The notes: generated by a model from the sequence alone, not told the origin. 64,000 nucleotides of DNA from Streptomyces sp. S.PNR 29 (GCF_030386795.1 NZ_JANUQM010000003.1:372001-436000), one strand, 5' to 3'; counted from the stretch's first letter, positions 8,178 to 18,572 are shown. Numbers and translations: made by a program.

Positions 8178-8873
8178 TCATGAGGACACATGCGCGGGCG
8201 TGCGGTCCCAGTCCTCCGGAAGTGACGGTACCGCCCAGGACGGATCCGGGCGCCAGTGCTGCCAGCCATCCGAGAACGGCGGACCCCAGGCTCGGATCAC
8301 TTCCTCGACGGCCCGCCCGGCATTCCGTACCTTTTCGGCCAGTTGGGTGTCCATCAGTCCGTCCCGCTGGGCCTGCGCGAACTCGTCCTCGTCCCGCCAG
8401 TGCCAACTCCGGTCGGGCTGGACCGAGATGTCCAGGAAGTGGTCTTCGGAGTCGACCCCGCCGTCCCAGCGGGCGAGCGGCTCCTCAAGGTTCACGTACC
8501 AGTTCTTGAACCGCCAGCCCGGCTCCCAGAACAGCCACACCGACCAGGGCTCTCCGGGACGCGCCAGCTTCAGCACGCCCGTACCGAACCAGCGGTCGCG
8601 CTGCACCGTCCGCGGCTTGGTGTAGCGCGTCGCGAGCGGCTCCAGGTGCACGGGCGTGCCGTCGGCGAGGACCGGCTTCACACACTCGGTGCCCGGCGCC
8701 ATCCATACGGCGAGCAGCTCGGCGTCGTCGCGTACGACGGTGACGGGACGCGCGATGTGGAAGCGTTCGCCACCGTTGACCCGGTACCGCCACAGGATCT
8801 GTGTCCCGGGCGCCCAGAAGCTCGTCGTCCCGCCCGCTTCCACTTCCGTACTCACCACATCACCGTCTGCCAT
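8178..8873 (-). CDS. DUF402 (FomD-like) family protein
   Basis: A 231-residue soluble protein. The core (about 60-200) carries the DUF402 pattern: VWMAPGTECVKP, EPWSVWLFWEPGWRFKNWYVNLEEP, SEDHFLDISVQPDRSWHWRDEDEF. The conserved acidic residues and the Lys/Tyr/Asn cluster match metal-dependent nucleotide phosphohydrolases of the FomD/Ntdp type. The physiological substrate in Streptomyces is unknown. It sits 71 bp upstream-facing of fumC's end and runs in the same direction, so it may be read by transcripts from fumC. The extreme N-terminus is short and polar, which supports the ATG at 8873. Confidence 0.8.
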   Translation of the reverse strand: MADGDVVSTEVEAGGTTSFWAPGTQILWRYRVNGGERFHIARPVTVVRDDAELLAVWMAPGTECVKPVLADGTPVHLEPLATRYTKPRTVQRDRWFGTGVLKLARPGEPWSVWLFWEPGWRFKNWYVNLEEPLARWDGGVDSEDHFLDISVQPDRSWHWRDEDEFAQAQRDGLMDTQLAEKVRNAGRAVEEVIRAWGPPFSDGWQHWRPDPSWAVPSLPEDWDRTPAHVSS

Positions 8874-8944
8874 GCACAGATATTAGGTGTCATGGGCATA
8901 CGACGCTGCGGTGCGCGTCACGGTTCACGCTGGGGCGTGATCGG

Positions 8945-10333
8945 TTACGGGCGTGTCATCCGCAGGACATCCAGCGCCTCGTCGAGCTGCTCGGCGGTGA
9001 GGTCCCCCCGGTCGACGTAGCCGCTCTCCTCTACGACCTGACGGATCGTCTTCCGCTCGGCCAGCGCCTTCTTGGCGACCTTCGCGGCCTCTTCGTAGCC
9101 GATGTACTTGTTGAGCGGAGTCACCACGGAAGGCGAGGACTCGGCGTATTCACGCGCTCGTTCCCGGTTCGCGACGATTCCGTCGACGGTGCGGTCGGCG
9201 AGGAGCCGGGAGACGTTGCTCAGCAGCCGGATGGACTCCAGCACGTTCTTGGCGATGACCGGCAGCATCACGTTGAGCTCGAAGTTGCCGGCGGCCCCGG
9301 CGGTGGCGACGGTGGCGTCGTTGCCGACGACCTGCGCGGCCACCATGAGCACGGCCTCCGGGATGACCGGATTCACCTTCCCCGGCATGATCGAGGACCC
9401 CGGCTGGAGGTCGGGGAGGGTGATCTCGGCGAGCCCGGTGCGGGGACCGGAGGACATCCACCGCAGATCGTTGGCGATCTTTGTCAGCCCGACGGCGATG
9501 GTCCGCAGCTGTCCGCTGGTCTCCACGATGCCGTCCCGGGCGCCCTGCGCCTCGAAGTGGTTGCGCGCCTCGGTGAGCGGCAGCCCCGTGGCACGGGCGA
9601 CCTCGTCGATGACCGCGGCGGAGAAGCCGGGCGGGGTGTTGATGCCGGTCCCCACGGCCGTGCCGCCGAGGGGGAGTTCGGCGAGCCGGGGGAGGGAAGA
9701 GTTCAGGCGTTCGATGCCGTGGCGGATCTGGGCGGCGTAGCCGCCGAACTCCTGCCCCAGGGTGACGGGCGTGGCGTCCATCAGGTGCGTCCGCCCCGAC
9801 TTCACGACGTCCGCGAACTCCTCGGCCTTGCGCTCCAGGGCGCCGGCGAGGTGGTCCAGGGCCGGGATCAGGTCCCGGGTGACGGCGGCCGTGGCGGCGA
9901 TGTGGATGGAGGACGGGAAGACGTCGTTGGAGGACTGGGACGCGTTCACATGGTCGTTGGGGTGGACGTCCCGGCCGAGCCGCTCACTGGCGAGGGTGGC
10001 GAGGACCTCGTTGGTGTTCATGTTGGACGAGGTGCCGGACCCCGTCTGGAACACGTCGACCGGGAAGTGCTCGTCCCACTTGCCCAGGGCCACCTCGTCG
10101 GCCGCCTCCTGGATCGCCACCGCGATGTCCTTGTCGAGCACTCCCAGCCGGGCGTTCACCTTCGCCGCGGCGCCCTTGATGCGGGCGAGGGCCTCGATGT
10201 GGGCCCGCTCGATGCGCTGTCCCGAGACGGGGAAGTTCTCCACGGCCCGCTGGGTCTGGGCCCTCCACTTGGCGTCCGCCGGGACGCGTACCTCACCCAT
10301 GGAGTCGTGTTCGATGCGGTATTCGTCGCTCAT
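8945..10333 (-). CDS. fumC: Fumarate hydratase, class II
   Basis: A 462-residue enzyme that interconverts fumarate and L-malate in the TCA cycle and belongs to the oxygen-stable, iron-independent class. Landmarks are [30 protein letters not shown], the superfamily signature [11 protein letters not shown] and the C-terminal helical domain ending in RMTRP. I chose ATG 10333 ([18 protein letters not shown]), which gives normal family length; the open frame extends far upstream in non-homologous sequence. It lies 59 bp downstream of the cupin gene that ends the ara operon and could be partly cotranscribed. A second, unrelated class I fumarase is encoded at 24082-25770. Confidence 0.95.
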   Translation of the reverse strand: MSDEYRIEHDSMGEVRVPADAKWRAQTQRAVENFPVSGQRIERAHIEALARIKGAAAKVNARLGVLDKDIAVAIQEAADEVALGKWDEHFPVDVFQTGSGTSSNMNTNEVLATLASERLGRDVHPNDHVNASQSSNDVFPSSIHIAATAAVTRDLIPALDHLAGALERKAEEFADVVKSGRTHLMDATPVTLGQEFGGYAAQIRHGIERLNSSLPRLAELPLGGTAVGTGINTPPGFSAAVIDEVARATGLPLTEARNHFEAQGARDGIVETSGQLRTIAVGLTKIANDLRWMSSGPRTGLAEITLPDLQPGSSIMPGKVNPVIPEAVLMVAAQVVGNDATVATAGAAGNFELNVMLPVIAKNVLESIRLLSNVSRLLADRTVDGIVANRERAREYAESSPSVVTPLNKYIGYEEAAKVAKKALAERKTIRQVVEESGYVDRGDLTAEQLDEALDVLRMTRP

Positions 10334-10392
10334 ACCGGCTATAGCGATCGGACGGGCGGCGATGTTCCGCATCCTGCGCCGCCCGGGTGTTC

Positions 10393-10809
10393 TCACCGCG
10401 GCCGCCGCTCCTCCGCCTGCGGCCGGGCGGCGTAACCGGGCACGGACGGCCACCGCACCGTGAGCACGGTGGAGTCCTCCTCGGCGTACCACGAGTGATC
10501 GACTCCGGGGCCCCACAGGATGTAGTCGCCGCGCTCCCGCAGGACGACACTGCTGCCCGGGAAGTCCAGGCGGAACCGGCCGCTGACGAGTACCAGGAGT
10601 GCCGTCCGGACCTCGCCCGTCACCCACTGCGCACGTGTGTCGCCCCGGGGATGGACACCCCATTTGACCTCCACCGCTTCGGTGTGGCGCGGGTCGTCCG
10701 CGTCCTTGAAGTGCCCGAGCAGCCATCCGTGGTCCAGTGCCGCGTCGTGGTCCGCCTTCCCGACGTACACGCCGGGGTGAGGACTGTCCGTCGTGGGCTG
10801 GTGGGTCAT
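10393..10809 (-). CDS. Small cupin-fold protein coupled to araD
   Basis: A 138-residue protein ([13 protein letters not shown]...) with a single jelly-roll core: [43 protein letters not shown] and [10 protein letters not shown]. Its ATG overlaps the araD stop codon as ATGA (10806-10809), so translation is probably coupled and the protein should act with the arabinose enzymes. The classic cupin metal motif is only partly present: one His and several acidic residues are visible. It could be a sugar-binding or sugar-isomerising accessory protein. That is inference; the family is recognised, the function is not. Confidence 0.7.
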   Translation of the reverse strand: MTHQPTTDSPHPGVYVGKADHDAALDHGWLLGHFKDADDPRHTEAVEVKWGVHPRGDTRAQWVTGEVRTALLVLVSGRFRLDFPGSSVVLRERGDYILWGPGVDHSWYAEEDSTVLTVRWPSVPGYAARPQAEERRPR

Positions 10810-11531
10810 GGGGCGGCTGCCAGGCCGGGGTTGCCGTAGTAGGCGTCGGGGCCGTGTTTGCGGGTGTAGTGCCGGTTCAGCAGGTGCGGCGGCGGAGGAG
10901 CTGCCGGGTTCAGGGACATGGTGTGCAGGGCGATGTCGGCGACGGCCTCGCAGATGATCGCGTGCTCCAGGGACTTGCGGGCGGTGGCACCCCAGGTGAA
11001 GGGGCCGTGGCCGGCGACGAGGGCGGCGGGGACCTCGACCGCGCGTTGGTCGTCGGCGTCGAGCAGGTCCACGATGACGCGACCAGTGTTGTACTCGTAG
11101 TCCTTGGCGCATTCCTCCGGGGTGAGGACGCGGGTGACGGGGACGGGGCCGTTGAAGGTGTCGGCGTGGGTGGTGCCGAGGACGGGGATGTCCCGGTACG
11201 CCTGCGCGAAGGCGACGGCGTGGGTGGAGTGGGTGTGGGTGACGCCGCCGATGGAGGGGAAGGCCAGGTACAGGCAGCGATGGGTCTCGGTGTCGGTGGA
11301 GGGTCGCAGGCGGCCGTCGACGACCTCGCCGTCGGACAGGCGTACGGTCACCAGGTGGTCGATGGTGAGGTCCTCATAGGGGACGCCGGAGGGTTTGATG
11401 ACGAACACCCCGGCCTCGCGGTCGACTCCGCTGACGTTGCCCCAGGTCAGAGTGGCGAGGCCGACCTGAGGGATGGCCAGGTTGGCGTCCAGGACCTCCT
11501 GGCGCAGGCCCTGCCGGACATCTGTGGTCAT
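10806..11531 (-). CDS. araD: L-ribulose-5-phosphate 4-epimerase
   Basis: A 241-residue class II aldolase-fold enzyme that converts L-ribulose 5-phosphate to D-xylulose 5-phosphate, the last arabinose-specific step. The fold's signatures are visible: [25 protein letters not shown], the Ser-Thr-Asp-Thr phosphate/acid region ([15 protein letters not shown]) and the zinc ligands in [13 protein letters not shown] plus the later [12 protein letters not shown] 11531 follows an AGAAGGGA site. It is the third gene of araB-araA-araD, with 14 bp to araA, and overlaps the cupin gene by 4 bp. Confidence 0.95.
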   Translation of the reverse strand: MTTDVRQGLRQEVLDANLAIPQVGLATLTWGNVSGVDREAGVFVIKPSGVPYEDLTIDHLVTVRLSDGEVVDGRLRPSTDTETHRCLYLAFPSIGGVTHTHSTHAVAFAQAYRDIPVLGTTHADTFNGPVPVTRVLTPEECAKDYEYNTGRVIVDLLDADDQRAVEVPAALVAGHGPFTWGATARKSLEHAIICEAVADIALHTMSLNPAAPPPPHLLNRHYTRKHGPDAYYGNPGLAAAP

Positions 11532-11545
11532 CGTCGGTTCCCTTC

Positions 11546-13063
11546 TCACAGAGCCTGGGCCAGGCGGTGGTACGCCGCGTTCCAGCGGATTTCCTTGGCG
11601 AGCTGATCGGGGGTGGTGTTCTCGTCGATCATCAACAGCTCCACTCCCGTCATGGAGGCGAAGTCGGTCAGGGTTTCGACGTCCACGGCCGAGCTGAGCA
11701 CGGTGTGGTGGGGCGCGCCCGCCAGGAGCCAGGCCTCGGCCGATTCGGCCAGTGAGGGGCGGGGCTTCCACACGGCTCTGGCGACGGGAAGCTGGGGCAG
11801 GGGCTGGCTGGGGGCGACGACGTCCACGGCGTTGGCGGTGAGGCGGAAGCGGTCGCCGAGGTCGGCCAGGCCGACGACGACGGCGGGTCCCTCGGCGGCA
11901 TCGAAGACGAGGCGGACGGGGTCTTCGCGGTTGCCGATGGACAGGGCGTGGATCTCGCAGCTGGGGCGGTCGGCGGCGATGGAGGGGCAGACCTCCAGCA
12001 TGTGGGCGCCGAGGATGCGCGGGGCGCCGGGGCCGAGGTGGTAGGTGTAGTCCTCCATGAACGAGGTGCCGCCGGGGCGTCCGGCGCCCATGACCTTCAT
12101 GGTGCGCAGCAGTGCGGAGGTCTTCCAGTCGCCTTCGCCGCCGAATCCGTAGCCGTCGGCCATCAGCCGCTGGACGGCTATGCCGGGCAGTTGGCGCAGG
12201 CCGCCCAGGTCCTCGAAGTTGGTGGTGAAGGCGGTGAAGCCGCCCTCGGTGAGGAAGGCGCGCAGGCCCAGTTCAAGGCGCGCGGCATACAGCAGGGAGT
12301 CGTGGCGGATGCCGCCGGGGCGCAGGGAGGGCACCACGTGGTAGGCCTCGACGTACTCGGCGGCGAGTTCGGCCACCGCCTTGTCCTCGATGGCGTCGAC
12401 GACGGCGACGAGGTCGTTGACGCCGTAGGTGTTCACGGAGTACCCGAACCGCAGCTGTGCCTCGACCTTGTCGCCCTCGGTGACGGCGACTTCGCGCATG
12501 TTGTCGCCGAAGCGGGCCAGGCGCAGGGTGCGGGCGGCGTGGCGCCCGGCCGCGGCCCGGGTCCAGGCGGCGATGCGGCCGACGACCCTGGGGTCGGTGG
12601 CGTGTCCGGCGACGATCTTGCGGCTGACGCCGACGCGGGCCTCGATGTGGGCGAACTCGCGGTCCCCGTGGGCGGCCTGGTTGAGGTTCATGAAGTGCAT
12701 GTCGATGCTCGACCAGGGCAGCGACAGGTTGTACTGGGTGTGCAGGTGCAGCACCGGCCGGTCCAGCGCGCTCAGTCCGGCGATCCACATCTTGGCCGGG
12801 GAGAAGGTGTGCATCCACACGATCACGCCGACACATACGTCGGAGGCGGTGGCCTCCAGGCACAGCCGGCGGATCGACTCCGCGTCGGTCAGGACCGGCT
12901 TCCACACGATCTTCAGGGGCATCTCGCCGGCCGCGTCGAGGCGTTCGGCGATCTGGCGGGACTGATGGGCGACCTGGGCCAGGGTCTCCTCGCCGTACAG
13001 GTGCTGGCTGCCGGTCAGGAACCAGATCTCCTGGCCCTCGTACAGGTTCGTGGCAGTCGTCAT
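11546..13063 (-). CDS. araA: L-arabinose isomerase
   Basis: A 505-residue enzyme that isomerises L-arabinose to L-ribulose with a divalent metal. The N-terminus [20 protein letters not shown] is diagnostic. The metal-binding region shows [20 protein letters not shown] (first Glu) and [16 protein letters not shown] (second Glu and His), with a late His in [12 protein letters not shown]. Length matches the family. ATG 13063 has an AAAGGA site upstream. The gene is flanked by araB (29 bp gap) and araD (14 bp gap), forming a compact operon transcribed leftward from the regulatory element at 14790-14827. Confidence 0.96.
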   Translation of the reverse strand: MTTATNLYEGQEIWFLTGSQHLYGEETLAQVAHQSRQIAERLDAAGEMPLKIVWKPVLTDAESIRRLCLEATASDVCVGVIVWMHTFSPAKMWIAGLSALDRPVLHLHTQYNLSLPWSSIDMHFMNLNQAAHGDREFAHIEARVGVSRKIVAGHATDPRVVGRIAAWTRAAAGRHAARTLRLARFGDNMREVAVTEGDKVEAQLRFGYSVNTYGVNDLVAVVDAIEDKAVAELAAEYVEAYHVVPSLRPGGIRHDSLLYAARLELGLRAFLTEGGFTAFTTNFEDLGGLRQLPGIAVQRLMADGYGFGGEGDWKTSALLRTMKVMGAGRPGGTSFMEDYTYHLGPGAPRILGAHMLEVCPSIAADRPSCEIHALSIGNREDPVRLVFDAAEGPAVVVGLADLGDRFRLTANAVDVVAPSQPLPQLPVARAVWKPRPSLAESAEAWLLAGAPHHTVLSSAVDVETLTDFASMTGVELLMIDENTTPDQLAKEIRWNAAYHRLAQAL

Positions 13064-13092
13064 GATGGGGTCCTTTCACAAGACGGGAGGGT

Positions 13093-14748
13093 TCAGGCCA
13101 GGGCCTCGGCGCGGATGCGGCGCAGGCGGTGCATGACGTCGTTGGTGCCGCGGCCGAAGTAGTCGTGCAGCACCCGGTACTCGGCGTACAGGCGCTCATA
13201 AGCCGCCGCCCGCTCCGGGTCGGGCAGGTACACCCCGCGCTCGGCCTTGCCCATGGCCTGCGCGGCCGCCCGGATGTCGGGGAACGCCCCCGCGGCGACG
13301 GCCGCGTGCATGGCCGCGCCCAGCGCCGGGCCTTGGGTGGAGCCGATGACGCCGAGCGGGCGGCGGGTGACATCGGCGTAGATCTGCATGAGCAGCGCGT
13401 TCTTCGTCAGACCGCCCGCGATGATCAGCTCCTTCACCGGCACGGCGGCGTCCTCGAAGGCGTCGATGATGGTGCGGGTGCCGAAGGCGGTGGCCTCCAG
13501 CAGGGCCCGGTAGATGTCCTCCGGACGGGTCGACAGGGTCTGGCCGACGACCACGCCGCTCAGGTCGTGGTCGACCAGCACCGAGCGGTTGCCGCTGTGC
13601 CAGTCCAGCGCGATCAGACCGTGCTCGCCCACCTTCTGTCCCGCCGCCAGAGCGGTGAGGTACTCGTGCGCGTTCTGGCCTGCGGCCGCGGCCCGCTCGG
13701 CGTACTCCGCGGGGAAACCGGTGCGCACGAACCAGGCGAAGATGTCACCCACACCGCTCTGCCCGGCCTCGTATCCCCACAGCCCGGGCAGGATGCCGCC
13801 GTCGACGACACCGCACATGCCCGGCACCACGCCCTGCTGGTCGGAACTCATCACATGGCAGGTCGAGGTGCCCATGATGGCCACCATCTGCCCCGGCTCC
13901 ACGGCAGCCGCGGCGGGGGCGGTGACGTGGGCGTCGACATTGCCGACGCACACCGCGATGCCCTCCGGCAGCCCCGTCCAGGCGGCCGCCTCAGCGGTCA
14001 GCACTCCGGCCGCGTCGCCGAGCCGGCCGATCGGCTGGTCCAGCTTCTCCGTCACGAAGTCGGCGAAGCCCGGGTTGAGCGCTTCCAGGTAGGCCCGGGA
14101 GGGGTAGACCCCGTCCTGGTACTGGCCCTTGTAACCGGCCGTGCAGGCGTTGCGGACGTACCTCCCGCACAGCCGCCACACGATCCAGTCCGCCGCCTCC
14201 ACCCACCGCTCGGTGCGCTGGTAGATCTCCGGATCCTCCTCCAGGACCTGGAGCGCCTTGGCGAACTCCCACTCCGAGGAGATCTTCCCGCCGTACCGCT
14301 CCAGCCACGGCTCCTTGCGTTCGGCGGCCAGCGCGTTGATCCGGTCGGCCTGGCCCTGGGCGGCGTGGTGACGCCACAGCTTGACGTAGGCGTGCGGACG
14401 GGCGTTGTACTCGGGCAGCTCGCACAGCGGGGTGCCATCGGCGAGCGTCGGCAGGACCGTGCACGCGGTGAAGTCGGTACCGATACCGATCACCTGCCCG
14501 GGCTCCACTCCGGCGCGGGCGAGGGCCTCGGGTACGGCGGTGCGCAGGACATCGATGTAGTCCGAGGGGACCTGCAGGGCCCAGTCGGGGGGCAGCCCGG
14601 TGCCATCGGGCAGGGTGCGGTCCAGGACGGCGTGGGAGTAAGCGTGCTCCGCCGACGCGAGCTCCGCGCCGTCTCGGACGCGGACGACGACGGCACGGCC
14701 GGACAGGGTTCCATAGTCGACGCCGACAACACAGGCTTCTGGATTCAC
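13093..14748 (-). CDS. araB: L-ribulokinase
   Basis: A 551-residue FGGY-family sugar kinase that phosphorylates L-ribulose. The N-terminal phosphate loop reads VVGVDYGTLSGRAVVVRV. The middle contains GTDFTACTVLP and YGGKISSEWEFAKALQVLEE. The ATPase domain has MVAIMGTSTCHVM and ELIIAGGLTKNALLMQIYADV. The start is GTG 14748, preceded by an unusually strong AGGAGGTG site. It is the first gene of the leftward ara operon, with a 155-bp leader region that contains the element shared with the GH43 gene at 42 kb. Confidence 0.95.
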   Translation of the reverse strand: MNPEACVVGVDYGTLSGRAVVVRVRDGAELASAEHAYSHAVLDRTLPDGTGLPPDWALQVPSDYIDVLRTAVPEALARAGVEPGQVIGIGTDFTACTVLPTLADGTPLCELPEYNARPHAYVKLWRHHAAQGQADRINALAAERKEPWLERYGGKISSEWEFAKALQVLEEDPEIYQRTERWVEAADWIVWRLCGRYVRNACTAGYKGQYQDGVYPSRAYLEALNPGFADFVTEKLDQPIGRLGDAAGVLTAEAAAWTGLPEGIAVCVGNVDAHVTAPAAAAVEPGQMVAIMGTSTCHVMSSDQQGVVPGMCGVVDGGILPGLWGYEAGQSGVGDIFAWFVRTGFPAEYAERAAAAGQNAHEYLTALAAGQKVGEHGLIALDWHSGNRSVLVDHDLSGVVVGQTLSTRPEDIYRALLEATAFGTRTIIDAFEDAAVPVKELIIAGGLTKNALLMQIYADVTRRPLGVIGSTQGPALGAAMHAAVAAGAFPDIRAAAQAMGKAERGVYLPDPERAAAYERLYAEYRVLHDYFGRGTNDVMHRLRRIRAEALA

Positions 14749-14789
14749 AGCGGCACCTCCTCTTTCACATACACGCGCATATTTACCCC

Positions 14790-14827
14790 CACTGTTCGAA
14801 ATATCGAGCGATGTTCGGGTTTTCGGC
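14790..14827 (-). promoter_or_regulatory. Candidate operator/promoter element of araBAD shared with the GH43 gene
   Basis: Read in the direction of araB, this segment matches 42153-42191 in front of the secreted GH43 gene at 29 of 38 positions with one gap. The core TCGAACA...GTG and the block CCGAACATCG are the best-conserved parts. Both copies have the same orientation relative to their gene. The start codon of araB is 42 bp away. The local AT content (ATATTT) suits a promoter. The most economical reading is a binding site for one arabinose-responsive regulator; the regulator is not identified. Confidence 0.55.
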
Positions 14828-14903
14828 TGGCAAACTTCAAGTCAGATGGCGAGAACTGACCAGGGCCCGGCCGAGATCCGGGCCCCGGTCTCCAAGGAAC
14901 GGG

Positions 14904-16949
14904 TCAGTTGACCCGGGCGATCTGCCAGAGTTCGTCGTCGGCTCCGTTGTCCGCCGACTGGACGATCAGCGCGCCGTTGGCGGTGGAGGCCGAGGCGACG
15001 TCCGCCACCAGGCCGCTGCCGACGTTGACGAGCTTGAAGTAGCCGTTGCCGGCGTCCGTGAGCGTCCACTTCTGGCCGTTCGCGGTGGACGACGAGTTCT
15101 GGACGACGGCCGCGCCGGCCGAGGTCGAACCGTTGTTGTCGAGGAACAGACCGCTGTTGACGTTCTTCACGGTCCACGCCCCGCCGCTCTGCGCCGTGAA
15201 GGTCCACAGCTGGCAGTTGTTGGCGGTGTTCACCCACTGGCCGGCCTGCTTGCCCACCGTGGTGGACGCGCCGGGGATCTCCAGGAACTTGCCGCTGTTC
15301 TTGTTGATCAGGCGGTACTGGCCGGTGGCCAGGTTCGGCAGGGCGGTCTGGGTGAGGTTCCAGCGCTGGCAGGCGCAGCCGGTGTTGTCCCACTGTCCCG
15401 CGGCGGTGCCGACGGTGGTGGAGGCGCTGGGGATCTCCAGGTACTTACCGCTGTTGCGGTTGGTGGCGGTGAAGCCGCCCGCCGGGTTCGGGGCGACGGC
15501 CCACTCGTGGTCGAGGGTGCCGTTGTCGTCCCACTGCAGGACCTTGGCGCCGTTGGCGGTGGAGGCGTTCTGCACGCCCAGGAGCTTGCCGCTGGCCACG
15601 TTGAAGATCTTGAAGTAGCCCGACGGCTGCTGGACGAACTTCCACTGCTGGTCGGTGGCGTTGTCGGCGTTCTGCTGGGTGGCGAAGGTGCCGTTGGTGG
15701 TGGTGCCGCCGACGATGGTCAGCATCAGGTGGCTGTTGGCGTTGGACATGGTGTAGGTGGCACCGTCGGAGATGCCGCCGCCCAGGTCGATGGTGCCGTA
15801 GGTGACCGGGTTCTTGACGGTGTTGCTGACCACGCCCGCGCTGAAGATCTCCAGGCTGTGGCCGTCGGCGAGGGGGACCATGCCGCGGCTGTAGCCGCGG
15901 GGGACGGTGGAGGCGATGCGCGTCCAGGCGCCCGCCGCGCCGTTCTGCGTGTTCAGGAAGAGGTCGGTGGTGCTCTGGCCGCTGACCACCAGGGTGCCGT
16001 TGGGACCGCCGGTGGGAAGCCAGGTGATGAACGGCGCGCTGGTGGGCACGTACCCGTCGGTGGACCTCAGGACGGTGCCGGTGACGGAGCCGAACGCCTC
16101 GGGGTTGGAGGAGATCTTGTAGTAGACCGCGAAGTTGCCTTCGGGTGCGCCCCCGTACTCGTACGTCATCACGTAGTTGCCGTTGGGCAGTTGCGCGACG
16201 ACCGGCATGCCGGGGCGGTCGGTGTAGGTCGGCATGGCAACGTCGTCCACGACCGAGGACCAGGTGATGCCGTCGGTGGTGGTCTGGTGGACGATCTTCT
16301 GGGCGTGGTTGGGGTCACGCTGGTCGGAGTAGTACACGATCAGCTTGGAGCCGGACACCATCAGGAACGGCTCCCACACCGGGGTCTCGCCGTTGGTGAC
16401 GTCGGCCCTGCCGCCCTGGGCGATGCTGCTGACGAACGACCAGGTCATGCCGTGGTCGGTGCTGGCGTACAGGTCCAGCTCGGTCGAGGACAGGTCGTTC
16501 GGGATGGAGTTGCCCGCGGCGAGGATCGTGCCGGCCGGGAAGTTGCCGATCTGCGTGGGCAGTTCGTACAGCTGCGGCTGGTAGCGCATGCCGAAGCCGT
16601 TGTGGGTGTCGGAGATGCTGGAGATCTGCGTCCAGCTGTTGCCGTTGTCGGTGCTGCGGTAGATCGGGAAGACGGGGGTGCCGGAGCTGTACTGCTCGAA
16701 CGTGGCGAGCATGGTGCCGTTGGACGATCCGCTGTACTGCAGGCGCAGGCCGCGCGGGTAGAGCGCGCCGGGCGACGGGGCGGTCGACGGTGAGGTGTAC
16801 ATCGTCTGGGTCGCGCGCGAGATCGCGTGCGCCTGGCCGGAGGCGGGCAGGACGAGGGCGACGGCGGCTGCGAGCAGGGCCAGCAGCAGCGTGATCGCCT
16901 GGGGTCGGGGTACGGCGCGGTGTCTGGCGCCTTCCCTGGTGGTGGACAT
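14904..16949 (-). CDS. Secreted GH93-like exo-arabinanase with ricin-type carbohydrate-binding domains
   Basis: A 681-residue exported protein. After a signal peptide ending near GQAHA (about residue 40) comes a six-bladed propeller of about 360 residues with BNR/Asp-box motifs (STDNGNSWTQ, STDHGMTWS). Two or three ricin-B (CBM13) repeats follow, with QxW-type motifs (DQQWKF, CQRWNL, CQLWTF, GQKWTL). Propeller sequence and genomic context fit family GH93, whose members release arabinobiose from alpha-1,5-arabinan; a sialidase-like enzyme is the alternative. I chose ATG 16949, six bases after GGGAG. It lies downstream of the GH51 gene and upstream of araB, all co-directional. Confidence 0.65.
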   Translation of the reverse strand: MSTTREGARHRAVPRPQAITLLLALLAAAVALVLPASGQAHAISRATQTMYTSPSTAPSPGALYPRGLRLQYSGSSNGTMLATFEQYSSGTPVFPIYRSTDNGNSWTQISSISDTHNGFGMRYQPQLYELPTQIGNFPAGTILAAGNSIPNDLSSTELDLYASTDHGMTWSFVSSIAQGGRADVTNGETPVWEPFLMVSGSKLIVYYSDQRDPNHAQKIVHQTTTDGITWSSVVDDVAMPTYTDRPGMPVVAQLPNGNYVMTYEYGGAPEGNFAVYYKISSNPEAFGSVTGTVLRSTDGYVPTSAPFITWLPTGGPNGTLVVSGQSTTDLFLNTQNGAAGAWTRIASTVPRGYSRGMVPLADGHSLEIFSAGVVSNTVKNPVTYGTIDLGGGISDGATYTMSNANSHLMLTIVGGTTTNGTFATQQNADNATDQQWKFVQQPSGYFKIFNVASGKLLGVQNASTANGAKVLQWDDNGTLDHEWAVAPNPAGGFTATNRNSGKYLEIPSASTTVGTAAGQWDNTGCACQRWNLTQTALPNLATGQYRLINKNSGKFLEIPGASTTVGKQAGQWVNTANNCQLWTFTAQSGGAWTVKNVNSGLFLDNNGSTSAGAAVVQNSSSTANGQKWTLTDAGNGYFKLVNVGSGLVADVASASTANGALIVQSADNGADDELWQIARVN

Positions 16950-16992
16950 GGCGGCTCCCAAGGAATGTCCGGGAAGAGGGGGTGGTGCGGGG

Positions 16993-17036
16993 CCCGCCGC
17001 TCCGGGGGGAGAAACAAGGGGGTGGGGAGCGGCGGG
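16993..17036 (-). terminator. Hairpin between the GH51 and GH93 genes
   Basis: Arms CCCGCCGCTCC (16993-17003) and GGAGCGGCGGG (17026-17036) are perfectly complementary with a 22-nt loop. Position between two co-directional genes suggests a (partial) terminator of the transporter-GH51 transcript. The long loop weakens the case. Confidence 0.5.
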
Positions 17037-17051
17037 TGTCCGAGGGGTGTG

Positions 17052-18572
17052 TCAGCCGGCGCGGCGCAGCCGGATGACGTTCCAGGAGACGGGCGGCAGG
17101 CTCGCGGTGAGCCGTCCGTCGGTGACGGAACCGGTGCCGGCCTCGTTCGGGCGCACGCGGTCGGGGTCGTCCTGGGTGTTGGTGGCGCGGAGGTCGGGGT
17201 CGCTCAGCACCGAGTGCTCCACGGGGACGTAGCCGGGGAACGCCCGCAGGTCGAGGGCGAGTTCGACGTTCTCGCTCTGATGCCGGTTGACGGCGAAGAC
17301 GGTGAGCTCGTCGGCCCCGTCGGCGCCGGCGAGGTGCGTGGCGACGGCGTCGACGACGGGGACCTCGCCGTACCGCTTTGTCTCGTACACCGGCGCGACC
17401 GGTTCGGTCCGCAGGACGGTGCCGCGGGCGTGGCGGGCCGCCTGGGCGAAGGGGTGGAAGGTGGTCTGCCGCCAGCTCGGGCCGCCGGGCTCGCTGCGGA
17501 TGGGCGCGATGACGTTGACCAACTGGGCGAGGCAGGCCGCGGTGACGCGGTCGCTGTGCCGCAGCAGGCTGATCAGCAGCCCGCCGACCACGACGGCGTC
17601 GGCGACGTTGTACTCGTCCTCGATGACCCGGGGGGCCACGGCCCAGTCGGTGGGCTTGTCCTGGGACTCGAAGCGGGACAGGTACCAGACGTTCCACTCG
17701 TCGAAGGAGAGGTTGATCCGCTTCTTCTGCCGCAGCTTGGCTCGGACGTGGTCGGCGGTGGAGACCACGGACTCCACGAAGTGGTCCATGTCGACGCCGG
17801 AGGCCAGGAAGCTGCCGAGGTCGCCGTCGAGCTCCTCGTAGTAGGCGTGGCAGGAGATGTAGTCGACCTGCTCGTAGGCCTCTTCCAGGACGGTGGCCTC
17901 CCAGGAGCCGAAGGTCGGCATCGAGGAGCTGGAGCTGCCGCAGGCGATCAGTTCCAGTCCGGGGTCGACCATGCGCATGGCCCGGCCGGTCTCGGCGGCG
18001 ATGCGGCCGTACTCCCGGGCCGTCTTGTGGCCGGTCTGCCAGGGGCCGTCCATCTCGTTGCCCAGGCACCACATGCGGATGCCGAAGGGGTCGGGGGCGC
18101 CGTTCCTGATCCGCTGGTCGGACCAGGCGGTGCCGCCCGGGTGGTTGCAGTACTCGAGCAGGTCCAGGGCCTCCTGTACCCCCCGGGTTCCGAGGTTGAC
18201 GGCCATCATCGGCTCGACGCCGGCCTTCTGGGCCCAGCGGTGGAACTCGTGCAGGCCGAAGGCGTTGGTCTCGGTGCTGTGCCAGGCGAGGTCCAGGCGG
18301 GTGGGGCGGTCGGCGACCGGGCCGACGCTGTCCTCCCAGCGGAAGCCGGAGACGAAGTTGCCGCCCGGGTAGCGCACGGTGGTCACGCCCAGCTCGCGCA
18401 CCAGGTCCAGGACGTCCCGGCGCAGGCCGTCCTCGTCGGCCAGCGGGTGGCCGGGCTCGTAGATGCCGGTATAGACGCAGCGGCCCATGTGCTCGACGAA
18501 CGAGCCGAAGGTACGGGGACTCACGTCGGCGACGCGGAAGGCGGGGTCGACGGTCAGGGAGGCGTGCAGCAT
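17052..18572 (-). CDS. abfA: Alpha-L-arabinofuranosidase, GH51 (intracellular)
   Basis: A 506-residue clan GH-A hydrolase that removes L-arabinofuranose from imported arabino-oligosaccharides. The opening is typical: FRVADVSPRTFGSFVEHMGRC and VRYPGGNFVSGFRWED. The acid/base Glu173 is in CLGNEMDGPWQ and the nucleophile Glu292 is in SFDEWNVWYLS. A C-terminal beta domain follows. No signal peptide is present, so it should act in the cytoplasm on what the adjacent ABC system imports. ATG 18572 was chosen; upstream in-frame sequence is not homologous. It lies 47 bp after the second permease gene. Confidence 0.94.
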   Translation of the reverse strand: MLHASLTVDPAFRVADVSPRTFGSFVEHMGRCVYTGIYEPGHPLADEDGLRRDVLDLVRELGVTTVRYPGGNFVSGFRWEDSVGPVADRPTRLDLAWHSTETNAFGLHEFHRWAQKAGVEPMMAVNLGTRGVQEALDLLEYCNHPGGTAWSDQRIRNGAPDPFGIRMWCLGNEMDGPWQTGHKTAREYGRIAAETGRAMRMVDPGLELIACGSSSSSMPTFGSWEATVLEEAYEQVDYISCHAYYEELDGDLGSFLASGVDMDHFVESVVSTADHVRAKLRQKKRINLSFDEWNVWYLSRFESQDKPTDWAVAPRVIEDEYNVADAVVVGGLLISLLRHSDRVTAACLAQLVNVIAPIRSEPGGPSWRQTTFHPFAQAARHARGTVLRTEPVAPVYETKRYGEVPVVDAVATHLAGADGADELTVFAVNRHQSENVELALDLRAFPGYVPVEHSVLSDPDLRATNTQDDPDRVRPNEAGTGSVTDGRLTASLPPVSWNVIRLRRAG

